Below, piece after piece: positions 38,201-63,984 of a stretch of DNA of 64,000 nt (position 1 is the first letter of the stretch; each line of letters begins with the position of its first letter). The translations under genes were made by a program, and so were the position numbers. The DNA comes from Bolinopsis microptera (Eukaryota > Ctenophora > Tentaculata > Lobata > Bolinopsidae), in contig NC_087072.1 in the NCBI RefSeq assembly GCF_026151205.1, positions 6,496,084-6,560,083 on the forward strand, given 5' to 3'. The notes beneath the pieces were generated by a model that worked only from the letters and a program-made list of their open reading frames with translations, ran no database searches and had not been told where the DNA came from.

Positions 38201-41200
38201 AGTTTCTCCATCATTAAAAATGGTTAATCATTAAAAATGATTAATCACAATCATTGTGAGGGTTTTAAAAGATCCGCAAATTTAATTTTTCGCCGTAATA
38301 TTATTTGAGTTTAAAGTTTTTAATCAAATGTGCCACAACATTTTTAGCTTTCATCTCTACAATTATTTGAGCGTAACAACATCTTTTTCCAACAGTGGCT
38401 AACACATCTAACTATTAGTATAAAACCAATATTATTTACTGCTAGTGGTATGTGTGATCCGCTAGTGGTTCAATGTTTACTAGTGATCTACTCTTTCTTA
38501 TCTTCCTCTCCCCTGGCTAAACGTATTCACACCCAAGTGTATACAAAGTGAATTGCCATTCTTACCTTTGCTTATAAAGTGTAAGGTATCCTTTATATGG
38601 TGTGTTCTTTATGTGCTTCAATTGTGCTGAATTACAGTAACCGTGGCCCGGAACCGTTGAGGAATAGTAATTATTTTAGAAACGTTACATTTAATTGTTT
38701 ACTTGTTGCCATAGTGTTTCGTTTGTTGCCATTTTAAACAGCTACCTCAAACATGATTCAAATTTAAATGCGTGGTAATAGCAGATTGGTCAAATCGAAA
38801 TCATGGATATGATGTTAACGTGAACAACCCACATCTTCATTAGATAACTTTGCATTTATCGCACACCCGCTAGTCAAGAATTTTGGCAATCAGTCATCAA
38901 CATTTCATGTTGGTCTAATAATTCAATCGGAGTCTAATTACTCACAATAAATCCCCACGCCTTTCATATTTTTCGTAGCGAATATGTCAATTCTACTGAA
39001 ACTTAAGAACTGGTCACAAGAATTGTCCTTTGTTATAAAAATTTAACACTAGGAGTTAATGACTAACGAAGTTCAAAGTGAGATCAAATAATAACTAAAT
39101 AACAAAGATAATTGTAACAATGATAATTTTATACATTTTAACACCATCTGTTAAGTCGGACCGGAAAATGTTTTAAACCAAGTTATAGATTTCCCCACCT
39201 TGGTCATAAAAACCGTTTCTTAGGTCAACAGTAAAATGTTGTGCGAGGCGTGTTCATATTGTGTTCATAGTCGAGTGTCGACCAAATCTTTCTCCATCGC
39301 GAAAACTTCAGTCGGACATGTTCATTAATCAATACAATTCTAGAAACGTAAAATTGTTGCTACATCATTCAGAGATTAAAACTGATTAAATTGATCAGTA
39401 TTTAAATTTATTCATGGGTAACCTAACCAAGTTTTCCTTAAAGTCACATCGTTTGAGTATTTGCTAACCCAAAAAATATTTATTTTTACAAAAATCAGTC
39501 GGTGGCTATAGAAATATTATGACTAAGAATTAGCCACTGGGGGTACTTCATTCAATGTAAAATTTAATTATTTAATATTTGAATAGGAACATTATTTATT
39601 AGTCTCATCGTTAAATTATCAGAAATTTAGAACTGTCAACATCAAAATTTAATAACATACAATAATTTATCACATCACAAAAATAGGTGTCAGAATAGCA
39701 GAATAGATGTTGTTTAAAAACGTTAGATGAGAGGTCTGACAATGGTTTGACTCATGGAGACTCCATTATGATTTATGAGTGGCAATAACAACTGCTGTTG
39801 TTGCTGTTGTTGCTCATTTCTTGTAATATTCTTTGTTAACCACACGCAGTACACCTCTAATCTCTATGTTGTACACTAAACAGGGTGTCTCGCTTCTTCG
39901 TATCAGCTCAATGAATATTTTTAGAAATTAGACCAACCAATCTTTGATTGATCTCGAAAATCCTTTTTATTTTGTGCCCATAATTCTGAAGTGTGAATGC
40001 GTTTGATATGACGTTTTTGTGACAGTAAAACATGCAACTTGTGTGTTATGAGAACATGTTAAACAAATTGTGTAGTTCCGCATTCCACTGTACATTCCTT
40101 GTTAATACGTCATGTGTCTAGTACATTGTACACTGTACATTCTGATATTACTCACAAGTGCAAATCTTCACGTTATACTTATCTATCATCATTAACAGTA
40201 TTTAATTATCTGCCTTAACGGTATCTTGTAACATTTTACATGTTACTACACAACGTAATTAAGAAAAAACGTGATACAAAACTATGATTGGAACTTGTTT
40301 GTTGACAACAAAATAGTTGATAATTAATCATAAAGAGCTTACACAAGCCGATTTGTCGATTTATGAAGTAGGAAAATATGATCTACACTTATAATCTCAA
40401 GATGTGTGTTTGTGTGTTCGTTCGTTCGCGTAGAATTTCCGAGCGGCTTAATCAAGAAAACGGTTAGAGTTATGGGACTGGTTTTTTCGGTATAGTGCCG
40501 ACAAAACTCTGACTAAGCCAAATGATTAAGGTTTTTTAAATCGGCCGGTGGTAAGTGGTTTAATTGATCATTTTGTGACCCAGATGTGATACTTAAGTGT
40601 CTCAAGTACTCTCTCACTTTCCCACTCTCGCTCTCTCTCCTCCATAACAGATTTGCTATATATTTAGGTAATTTGACGGTAGACCTCAAGATTCCCTATC
40701 AAGAATAAAGTGTGTAAAAAGCTGAAGACTATAATTTACACATGTATTTTGAAAGCTCCTGCCAAAACAAACTTTTCGTATCACTTATATGTTTTAAATA
40801 ATCCCCTCCAAGTATTACTATTAGATACGTGAGGGGCACTCTGAATTAAATTGCGGTCTGTTTGGACTGTTTGGACTTCATACTTTCGCACCGGTTCAAC
40901 TACGAAAATGTAATGCATGTTTTCCAATATAATAGGCGGGTTTATACTTTTGCATTTCAACTGCGATAGTGAAGTCCCGGCTGTAGGCACGGGTTACACT
41001 AGTCATTATATAAAGCATAAACTTATTCTCTAGACTGGGTAGTGGGTATAGTATCCCACACGCTTTCATGATGTGTTATACTACACTGGCCTTTCTCAAC
41101 GTTCTTATTTATGTACATTTGATGGTGTTACATTACAAGTATCTGAAAGTGTAGTTTCTACAGTCTAACTTTCAAGACACACAAAATATAAACCAACTTG

Positions 41201-44200
41201 ATTTCTGCTCCGTGCTCGGATTCTATTTTCCTGGCTTGCCTTGAAATAGTCGGGAAGTTGTATATTGAGGCATCCGGAGACATGAAATGTTACCGAAGCT
41301 GTTGTGGTACTTGTGTATCAAATTCGCTAGCACCTCGCCTCTTTGTTAACGTAAAGTAAAGTTAGTTTTCACATCTCCTATTGTGATGAAAAGGTTTACA
41401 ATGGCTCCATCGGTTTACCGCCTGACGAAATAGCCGATAATTACGTTGCTATGTGCGCTTATATACAACACCAACACGCCAAGTACCTGTTATCTTGTAT
41501 TTTCTCAACTGTACACGTCCTAATTTCATAACATATCTTACTTCTTAAAAGCTCAGTTTCCGAACACATTGTGCATTGTACATAATAACATAGTACCATA
41601 GGGCATAGTATATACTGTATACTTACATAGTGTGCGTACACTTGGAGCAGCTAGATCTGTATTGAATGCGCCCTGTTTGGAGTTGTATTATTAAGGAGTT
41701 TACATAGTGTTATAGTGTGCGTACATTGGGCGACAATATTGCGACAACGTTGCGACAACGTTGCGACAACTGTATGCCCTGTTAGGAGTTGCGACACTGG
41801 TGTTGCTAAGGAGTTGCTGTTACGCTTCGCCAGGATCAACTACTAAATCGTGTCTACTCTGATTACCTGCTCGATATTATTATGAATACTGAAATCTAAC
41901 CATTTGCTATAATAACGGTCTCTATCAGCGTTGTTTAATCCCACCTGCCAGCTACTGTTACATCCTCCGTTCCAGCTCTTTTGTTCGTATCAGATATTTG
42001 GGCATTTTCTTTGTTTAACTTGTGACGTGTTATTGCGTTTTATTATACTCATTTGCAGATATAGAGTTCTCGTTTTTCAGGTGTTCTCAGTCAGTTTCGA
42101 AAAACTATTCATCGTGTCTTACCCCCCCCCCCCCCCCTCCCCCCCCCCCCCGCATTGCACGAAGTTTGAAATATTCAGGAAGTGGGCGGTGCCTTTAAAG
42201 TGTGTGATGTGTCCAGTATAGTTAGTAGTAGTAAAAGAAGATGTGTGACTGGAAAAAGTTCTGTGTATTATGTGGACTGTGTACTGACTCAACTCAGACA
42301 ACTGACTTTGACATAATATTCTACTGACACCTAAGACCTTAACAATACCCACGGTGTAGTACTGTGTACCCCTCTCTAGATATAACAGTGATTGCGCACA
42401 TCTTCCCCCTCAGGCGGCTGGGTCATGTTCACGGCGCGCATGTTCCACAGCGCAGTCAGCTGGATAGCGCACGAGTGCCAGATGGTTACTATATCTGTGG
42501 ACTACAGGAGACCTCCAGAACATCCCTTCCCTACTCCTCTGCTAGATGTTCACTACACAGTGCTGTGGGCTCAACTCAATGCTCAGAAACTTGGTTTGTT
42601 ATTGAATTATTACAGGACTGTAATTTCAGATTATGTTTCATCAAAATTACTGGATCTATGTAATATGTACATAGCAATATGTTATGATTTTATCATAGTA
42701 CAGGGAAATCCGTCTGAAAAAATCGATCTGCTGACACACGAAGCTTTCAGAGGATTTTTGACGTTTTTGAGTCCCATTAGGTGCCCTTTATGGCTGACCA
42801 ACTTTTCCAAACTTTTCCAAACTTTTCCACGTGGCTTAAGGCCACTTTTTGCCACTTTACCACTTTTTACCACCTTTCTTGTTTGTCGAATATCTTTAGT
42901 TGTGAACATCGTAAAAGGTTGCGAATCAATCGAGTGTGTTCATATTATCAGGAAGAAAACTTTTGTCCTAACAATTTTTACGTCAGATAATAAGTTAATT
43001 GGATAATTATCAATTAACCAATTAGCAAAATTCTAAAATTTTTTATTGGCTAAAAATGGTCGGAATAGCTTAAAACACGGAGAAAAGTAGTTTTTAGAAA
43101 ACATTTGAAAATTTTTCACTTACATTTTTTTTTCAAGACTTCAAAAAATTTCGAAAATTCAAAATATTTTTTTCCGCCAAAAGTGATCAAATTGCATGAA
43201 ACGCGGAGAAAAATGATTTTCAAAAAAAACTTAGAGAATTTTTCATTTCAAGAATACTTAAATCACCAATATTTGTAGTTAGAGTTTAGTAAATCTCGGC
43301 AGATTTTAGTAATAATCAGGATTTACTAACTCTAAGTGGAAAGGTCTGAAACTGAAAAACGTTAAGTTTAACCATACGATCGCGATATAAGAGTTTCATA
43401 ACTAATTATAATACAGCCTTATCGATTTTCACAGAAACCGCACCAATGGCACAGTCAAGATCGAAACGATAGCCTGCTGTACTGCCATTTTATTGATTTC
43501 AATGATGAATCAGTGGGGTTAAGATAATCACATTTGTAATAAATAAAACCTCTCTGTACCGTCAATTGTGCTAATCTAAACCGGCCTACCTGTATTACCA
43601 GACCTCTTCTTTTCCTCAACAATCAAACCGAGTTGTTCATATCGCATTTGGTGGGTGATGTAAACTAAGTAGTAATACATATCGAGCTATATTCAATCAC
43701 AATACGACACAGTACGTGTATATTATATGGCTCTTAATGAGGTTTATGAAACGCTTTATACCGTGAGAAACCCGGTATAGAGAGGTTTTACAGTTTATCA
43801 CGAAAACGTCTACTTGGTCTCATGGCCCATTTACAGTTCGAAGAAGGGCAAGAACAGATCAGGGAAACTGAGGAACAGCCAGGTCCAGGAAGCAAGTGTA
43901 AAATATACACCTTCCAACATCTACTGTAACTGTTTTGTATTGTACTGCATACCGCTTCATTTGCGGGATACCTCAAATCACCCTCATATGTCAGGGTCGG
44001 CTAAAAGTAAAATCAACAAGGGTAACATACGGGAAAGGGTAAGATTTAGATACGAGTACAGTGTCGGGCAAGGGGTAGTAAAGAACCGGTAATAATTAAT
44101 TAATTAATTCAGTGACATGTTCCACGAGAGTCAGGATATTTTGGAAATTGCTAATAGAGACAGATCCTGATCAGGAAGGATTGTTAATGTTATTGAGGAT

Positions 44201-47200
44201 GTTGATTTGAAATCCGGACGTCGTGAAGTAAAAATACAGGTTCTTCCCGCAGGATATTCGGGGCCCATGATGATCAGCTCGGGATTAATGTGGGACAGAT
44301 CGAAGACTGACAACTGAACCCAATTGAACCTAGTTCACACTAACCAATCAGCTTAATTGGTTAGGGTTAGGGTTAGGGTTAGGGTTAGGGTTAGAGTTAG
44401 GGTTAATCGAAATGTCTAAATTGGGTTCAGTTGTCCGGTAGCCCGCTCTTGCGAGTTGACATTCTAAGCTTTTTGGTCTTTTCTTGCCTTCTTTGAGCTG
44501 TCAAAGAGCCATGAGACCAAGTAGACATTTTCGTGATAAACTGTAAAACCTCTTCATATCGGGCCTCTCACGGGAGAAACGAGAAGTGTACGGTATAGAA
44601 CATTTCATATACCTCATTAAGGGCCATAATATAATATACACGTGTTGCATTGTGTCGTATTGTGATTGAATATAGCTCGATATGTATTACTACTTAGTTT
44701 ACATCACCCACCAAATGCGATATGAACAACTCGGTTTGATTGTTGAGGAAAAGAAGAGGTCTGGTAATAAAGGTATATATAGTAGGCCGGTTTAGATTAG
44801 CACAATTGACGGTACAGAGAGGTTTTATTTATTACAAATCTTAACCCCACTGATTCATCATTGAAATCAATAAAATGACAGTACAGCAGGCTATCGTTTC
44901 GATCTTGACTGTGCCATTGGTGCAGTTTCTGTGAAAATCGATAAGGCTGTATTGTAATTAGTTATGAAACTCTTATATCACGATCGTATGGTTAAACTTA
45001 ACGTTTTTCAGTTTCAGACCTTTCCACTTAGAGTTAGTAATTCCTGATTATTACTAAAATCTGCCGAGATTTACTAAACTCCAACTACAAATATTGGTGA
45101 TTTAAGTATTCTTGAAACGAAAAATTGACTAAGTTTTTTTTGAAAATCATTTTTCTCCGCGTTTCATGCAATTTGATCACTTTTGGCGGAAAAAAATATT
45201 TTGAATTTTCGAAATTTTTCGAAGTCTCGAAAAAAAAATGTAAGTGAAAAATTTTCAAATTTTTTTCTAAAAACTACTTTTCTCCGTGTTTTAAGCTATT
45301 CCGATCATTTTTAGCCAATAAAAATTTTTTAGAATTTTGCTAATTGGTTAATTGATAATTATCCAATTAACTTATTATCTGACGTAAAAATTGTTAGGAC
45401 AAAAGTTTTCTTCCTGATAATATGAACACACTCGATTGATTCGCAACCTTTTACGATGTTCACAACTAAAGATATTCGACAAACAAGAAAGGTGGTAAAA
45501 AGTGGTAAAGTGGCAAAAAGTGGCCTTAAGCCACGTGGAAAAGTTTGGAAAAGTTGGTCAGCCATAAAGGGCACCTAATGGGACTCAAAAACGTCAAAAA
45601 TCCTCTGAAAGCTTCGTGTGTCAGCAGATCGATTTTTTCAGACGGATTTCCCTGTACTATCATGTTTATGTGGTCCTGTAATTTGTATCGTTTCGTTTGT
45701 GGCTTATCATGAACTGATTACATTTTCTATATTATATATTTTATTCAAATCTTTTCCGGTAGCACTTGCTCGCATAGTAACTCTGACGAATATAAAGATT
45801 AAAGAGTCACAAAAATAGTTATAATTGACTAATATTATATAAGTTTGTAGGAAGAAAAGAAACAATAGGTTTGGCTCCTACAAGTCACTCTTGAATGGTT
45901 TGGATAATTGATATATAATTATTATATTCATATGGGGTTTGGTTTAGTGCCAAAGCGAGTTATACATAGAACTCATTTAATCATGTGTAATACAAGTTTG
46001 TAAACCACCCCTCCCCCAGGTATAGACGCTAGCAAAGTGGTATTAATGGGGGACAGTTCTGGTGGGAATCTAGCTGCAGCAGCTACAACTCTACACAGAG
46101 ACGATAAGGAACTAGATAAGCACTCCTTCCCGGCTATTAGAGCTCAGGTAACATGTCTCTCAAGACATTATATTAGGGTAGATTCAAGACAAAACCTGGA
46201 CTTATACAAGCGGTAAACGGGGCCGGGGGCTGGCCCTTTGCTGTTTTGTCCAGGTTGAAATCTATCTTTAGCTTTCCGTTTTAGGAATGCATGAAGAAAT
46301 GATGGCCCTTAAGAAAGCCATGAAGGTAATCACATCGCTGGAGATTTTTGGAACCGGTCACGAGGGCGGAAATCATGCGAGCGTAGGACACGAGAGTGGA
46401 GGTCACGAGGGCGAAGGACCCAAGGGCGGAAGTTTCTTAAAAGGTTGGACACGAGGGCGAAAAAACGATCTCATGACTAACTTTTTCATGGAACCATACA
46501 CCGTCCTAAATGTTGAACTAGTAATACTACAAAACCTGCAACATCACACACTTACTTGATTAGGTCTCCTCAATCATTCGAGTGGCCTGTACCAATGAAC
46601 TCCCGTTTGTGTCGTAATCTCCCTCCAGCTCGCTCCTTCTAGATCTATATCATTGTTTCCTGAAAACGCTGCAGCATCTTCCAGCAAACATTTCATCCAC
46701 AACATCACACAACTTACTTCTAATTGTATAAATTACATTTCAATTATTTTAGTGATCCTGATTTCGAATTCATTGTAACTTTACTTACAGTTACAAAACA
46801 CACAGGGTTATAGAGAACTTCAAACGCTTAAAGTTAATATAATTTACAATGTAATCAATCAATTTTGGCAATTTACCCGAATAAACTTCCGCCCTTGGCT
46901 TGGGTCCTTCGCCCTCGTGACTTCCGCCAAAGTATCCTATACCAGGAGATTTTATATTGATAAATTGATATGATACTTGCTATCAAAACTTAATTTATCA
47001 TCAGTATGACGTATAGTAGAAATGGAAAACATTATAACTCAGTAATTTGGATATTTTCGCCTAGTGAGTAGTGATGTATCAAAGTTGGCTTCCTAAGAAT
47101 ATTGAAACAAAGGGATTACCTACAATTGAACAAACTCACGGAATATTGCCACAGCAGTACTAATTTAATATATTATATTATTTTATGGCGTAAGAGCAGT

Positions 47201-50200
47201 GTGATATGAAAATGTACAATGTCGTATAAATTAGTCAATTGGTAGCCCTAATTTTGTGTTCGTAATCGAGTACATAAGATATAACAGAGACCTTCTAATT
47301 CCTATGCTAATTGTACAGAAATTATGAAGAGGGTGATTATGGGTAGTACTCTAGTTAATGTTGTACTGCACACCTTCCTATACCGTGCCTTTATATACCG
47401 GGTACAATAAACATTGTACATCGATATACCGGACATCTTCTTTTAACTTGTTTTGTTCAAGAAATACATACATTCCCATGGTATGGGTCATATTGCATTT
47501 GGTGGTGTTTTTAGTGCATATATCGATTCTATCACCACACGACGCAATACGTGCATATAAGGACCCTAATGAGGTTTATAAGAAGTTTGCCATGTTATTT
47601 GAGAGGCTATAGATACTGGAGAACCGGATCATATGAACCTCTCTATACCGGGATTTTTCCCTATGCCGTGCACTTTTCACCCCCCCCCTCCTAGATGGCC
47701 GGTATATAGAAGTTGTACTGTAGTACCATATTTTGTGTAGTGTACGTGTGGTCGTGTGCACTGTGCACACGTTTTGGTGTGACTGCACTATATCTCACGT
47801 TGTTTGTTAACATATTGTAATATTGTGATATTACATCGTAATTGTTGCAAGTTGCAGTTTGGCCTCATATCGTTCTCTTGAGGAGGTGACCCATTCTTGC
47901 TTTGACACATGACATCGATTTAAAATTAGCTTCCAGGACCGATCAATCAAAGTCCAGAATCACTGTCATGTCGTGGTCAAGTGTCCAAACAAACATGTTT
48001 CGCTTCCTCAGTCCTCAGTCCTCACCAGTGTCTAGATAACATGTACGCCATCGGCCATTTCGGTACTTGTTTTAAGTCAGTTCACTAGGAAATACATTAT
48101 CCTGAAGACCAAGTTAAACCTTGGCCTTCTCATAAAGTCTGTTTCTGTACATGATGTTTATCAGATACAGTATATTCAATTCGTTGGTACCTGCAGCCTT
48201 ATAGTTATGTTTGTTTGGTTTAGTTATGCCCCGGTAGTGGTCTGAAACTCAATTTAGAGTGTACCGTTGACGTTGAGTCTTATGATGGTCTTGGTCAGGA
48301 GTAGCCTCGCTAATCTCGTCAGCACTGTGTTGCTCCGGTGTACGCATCAAGCTTGTCTGAATACGTTTCAATATAATGACTGACAGTAGTTTCCGCGGGC
48401 AAGTCACAATTGTCACTGGTCTTACATTCTCAGGAGGTCCTAGCACTTTCTTTGGCTTTTGAATAGGTTTAATATTTCCTTGACCAAAGCATGTCATGAA
48501 CAAGTTGGTCATGAATGAGTTGTTGAGGCAGTCAGCATACCGGGAAAAACTACCTGATTAGAGTATTTGACAAGTTCACCGGGGATGTCATCTGGACCAG
48601 TAGCACGGCCGTTCTTAGCCTTTTAGCAGCAACTTCAACTTGCTGATAGGTGGAAGAAGCTGTAAGGGGCAGCAAAAAAGGCATAATCTTTTTTTCGTTT
48701 TATTAAGGAAAAAATGTAGGTGGGCAGCACATAATTTCGTGTCGTCACTATATAGGCTGTATGAATCATCGCAAACATCTATACCAACTATATAAGACCC
48801 ATTATCTCGTAAAGTCATCAAACCCTCTGCTTTTCTGTATCTTAATAATTCAGCACTATTTATTTGTCTTCTACTGTTGTATGAACTTGTATTGTTGTTG
48901 TGATCCACTGTCATGATTAAATTTAAAGATAATGGATAAAATGATTTCGCAGCATAACCTAGGTCCTCATTGAATTACCGTCAAAGTTGAGGACGACAAG
49001 CTGATACCAACAATAAAACGGCAGCTGGTACGCATAATTGACTTGTGACCTAGAATAAATTGTGTGTTAGATAGTGATAATGAAATAGCTCTGTGAATTA
49101 AATGACCGATGAACCACCTTTGACAAGCAACTGGCTTGACAAAATCGTGTACCATAATCGTTCGACTATTGTCGACTATTTGTTCTGACGCCGCTCATTT
49201 CATTATCTTTACTCTTAAATTAATTTATCACTTAAACAATTATAGTGCCTGGTTCAAATAAAAGGGTTGATAAAATTGCCTGTACCGCTTGTCGCTTGAG
49301 CAGCAGATAGGAATGTAAAAGTGCAAAAAGAGTCTTTCACATATTATGGAGTGCCTGCACAAACAGTCACACTAGAATTTGACTTTAGTGGAAGGCGCGA
49401 TGACAAAAGTTCTGTTAGAACTCATTACAGTCTAAGTTTCTCGGCGCGCGCGCAACTTAGCTTAATTCGATCGATTCACTATATAGCTGGACTGTCATGT
49501 GTATTGTACAGTACATAACAACCTGCTGCCTGCATGACTTTGACTGGATAGCGTTTCCAATAGGACACATTTCTTCAATAGCATATATTTCTATCTCCAC
49601 TGTTAATCATTAATTTATCCATTCATAAGAGTCGTCGGTAAATATAATTAGTATATTGCATAAAATAATATGTGAGTGCATCACGCAAGAGGGCACGCCC
49701 ATTTTCATATACAATTTTTAAACTAACAAGTTATTGGTTGTACGGAAAGTGATGACATTGTATCAAATACGATTATTTACCTGACATTCTTATATTATCA
49801 GCCACCCTGTCCTGTATAGTGTATACAGTGTATCTCCATTTATCTCATTTCCTACGTGACATTGTATGGAGACCTAACATAATTGAATCTCATGAACACG
49901 TACAATATACAGTATATATACTACTCCTTACTCCTTACCCTACTGCACTGAAAAACACCCAGGTGTTAATCTACCCGGTGCTGCAGTCCTACAACTATAG
50001 CTACGGCTCCTACATAGAGAAAGACCTGACTAATCTTAGAAAATACGTGTCGTACTACATCGCTGGGGATCTGTCTCTGAACAATAAAGCTGGGGACCCT
50101 GCCCAATATAAAGGTGTCCCGGCTTACTGGTCCGCAGTCGTTGACACCTCAGTCACTGGTAAAGATCTCGCGGTAAAGAGAAGTCTAGAATCATCGCCAG

Positions 50201-50469
50201 ATAACCTAGATAACGTATACGCTTTCCCGCTGCTAGACGATGACCCAAATGGTCTACCCCCCACCTTTGTGTTAGCCCTAACCAGGGATGCGATACGGGA
50301 CGATGGGGAGCACTACGCTAAGTGGTTGGAGTACAGTGGGGTCCGGGTGAAGTATGTGGAGGAAAGTCAGGCAAATCACGGGTTTATGTTCCTGTATGGT
50401 ACAGACGAGTGTGCTCTCAGCTATCTCAAGAGTCTTGCTAAGTTTGTGTGGCAAAATGTTGAAGAGTGA
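35297..50469 (+). CDS. AADAC/NCEH1-like membrane serine hydrolase, 4 coding exons, 401 aa
   Basis: Exons 35297-35687, 42414-42593, 46020-46147 and 49963-50469 join in phase (1206 nt). The family (arylacetamide deacetylase, neutral cholesterol ester hydrolase, HSL-like alpha/beta hydrolases) cleaves lipid and acetyl esters at the ER membrane with the active site in the lumen. Residues 1-45 are hydrophobic (MRRLWVLLALLTIAV, then a second apolar run), fitting a type II signal anchor. HGGGW (129-133, split by intron 1) forms the oxyanion hole. GDSSGG (201-206) holds nucleophile Ser203. Asp342 in TRDAIRDDGE and His372 in ANHGF complete the triad. YRRPPEHPFP and GLPPTFVL are family-typical, and the length matches AADAC (about 400). 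Introns 1-3 are 6.7, 3.4 and 3.8 kb and loaded with repeats. A 5' UTR exon may exist, since TTTTCCAG precedes the coding exon at 35270. Confidence 0.92.
36612..37634 (+). pseudogene. 5'-truncated non-LTR reverse transcriptase in hydrolase intron 1
   Basis: The copy begins just before the catalytic box (FAKFILYADDANIL) and stays open for about 340 codons to TAA at 37634. It has LSLNVKKTCYMIF, ARFLGVILDEKLTWQKH and SHLNFCSLVWGF, the same C-terminal layout as the element at 27484-30272, but with clearly different sequence, so it is a second family. It lies in sense orientation to the hydrolase. The fingers region of the enzyme is missing, so it cannot be active alone. Confidence 0.87.
37635..42413. 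other. Remainder of hydrolase intron 1
   Basis: AT-rich, with no exon or RNA gene recognised. It holds a GTTGTTGCT run near 39797, a short tandem of TTGCGACAACG near 41745-41770 and a mixed C-tract (16 C, T, 13 C) at 42122-42151, about 260 bp before exon 2. Confidence 0.5.
42697..45658. mobile_element. Foldback (long inverted repeat) element, about 3 kb, in hydrolase intron 2
   Basis: Left arm about 42697-43860 and right arm about 44480-45658 are inverted copies of more than 1.1 kb with scattered changes, around a loop of about 0.6 kb. Ends are AGTACAGGGAAATCCGTCTG and its inverse. ATCAT flanks both sides (42692-42696 and 45659-45663), a candidate 5-bp target duplication. One arm differs by a repeat unit of ACTTTTCCAA. 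No transposase frame is recognised. In the pre-mRNA the arms could form a very long hairpin between exons 2 and 3. Confidence 0.9.
44309..44435. repeat. Telomeric TTAGGG array inside a small inverted repeat
   Basis: About eight TTAGGG units, one of them TTAGAG, occupy 44361-44404. They are bracketed by GACAACTGAACCCAATT (44309-44325) and its exact inverse (44419-44435), so the array sits in the loop of a small hairpin, itself in the loop of the 3-kb foldback element. This could be a telomere-repeat insertion at a break or a tiny TIR element carrying telomeric units. Confidence 0.9.
46356..46932. repeat. Short GC-rich minisatellite with an inverted partner
   Basis: Left block 46356-46436 has imperfect units of about 18-25 bp built on GGTCACGAGGGCGGAAG. 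The inverse (ACTTCCGCCCTTGG, then GGGTCCTTCGCCCTCGTGAC) lies at 46886-46929. The two enclose about 450 bp of AT-rich DNA in hydrolase intron 3, probably the ends of a TIR element. A separate small inverted repeat lies just upstream (46180-46262, ACCTGGAC and GTCCAGGT). Confidence 0.65.
47487..47660 (+). repeat. Solo diverged copy of part of the foldback-element arm
   Basis: TTGCATTTGGTGG, CACGACGCAATACGTG, CTAATGAGGTTTAT and CTCTCTATACCGGG occur here in the order seen in the left arm at about 43640-43790. Spacing differs a little. It shows that the foldback family has at least one other, non-palindromic relative nearby. Confidence 0.6.
48249..48914 (-). pseudogene. Decayed reverse-transcriptase remnant of a third retrotransposon type
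   Basis: Reading the minus strand across frameshifts gives ARATGPDDIPGELVKYSNQ and then IKPIQKPKKVLGPPENVRP. These match the N-terminal reverse-transcriptase motifs (K-A-x-G-x-D-x-I-P-x-E-L-x-K and P-I-x-K-x-G-x-x-x-x-x-x-Y-R-P-I). An open stretch upstream (48914-48615) may be the linker before the domain. The catalytic box is not found. It lies antisense in hydrolase intron 3. Confidence 0.62.
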
Positions 50470-50787
50470 TTTTTTTTTGCGTTCCCTGTTTTGTTTGAAT
50501 ATGTTGACGATAATGTAGTTATCATCAGTTCTTATTCGCTCCACCATTGGCTTTGTGTTCGTTAAGGGCGAGTGAGCTTTTTGTCATGTGCTATTAATAT
50601 TTGTGGAATTTGCGCTTTTCCCTTTTAAGTTGTTACGGTACTAATAATATCTGCGTTTAATGCGACCATTTCTGTTATTTTCTGATAATTAAGCTGTTGT
50701 TGATATCTTAAATTTATATATTCTGATTATTGTGGTATCAGACTCTTCTAGGAAGGCGAGTCCTAGGAGAACATAAATGTTAAATTA

Positions 50788-50793
50788 AATAAA
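50788..50793 (+). promoter_or_regulatory. Probable polyadenylation signal of the hydrolase gene
   Basis: AATAAA about 320 nt after the hydrolase stop is followed by a T-rich run and GT-rich sequence (TTTTTTGTGTATATTGTGTAATGTG), a good arrangement for cleavage. Confidence 0.6.
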
Positions 50794-51042
50794 AATTTTT
50801 TGTGTATATTGTGTAATGTGTAATGTGTATACGCCCAGAGCTTGAGAGCTTTATTATATAGTTAAATGTTCCTGTTCAGGTAGTTGTAGTTACTGTGGAA
50901 TGTTGAAGTATATTCTAACTGAAATGATCGTTCGACGACAAAATTGCCAGTTCTTGTAAATAAATCTTTTAAATAAATCCGTCGCTTCAGATGATGGCTT
51001 TTGGAGGAAATAAAGGATGAACCTAACCCATCCTCCATCTCC

Positions 51043-63984
<12,942 letters not shown>

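Noticed and set aside
44131-44313. Minus-strand 60-codon frame in the foldback loop that looks protein-like
   Set aside because: I could not match it to any family, and there is no continuation across splice sites. It might be captured gene sequence, but this is unsupported.
42682-45574. Similar small open frames on both strands near 42.7-43.0 and 45.4-45.6 kb
   Set aside because: They are the two arms of the foldback element read in opposite directions, not a duplicated gene.
46287-46559. 90-codon frame with repeated GHEG-type residues
   Set aside because: It is translation of the GC-rich minisatellite inside hydrolase intron 3.
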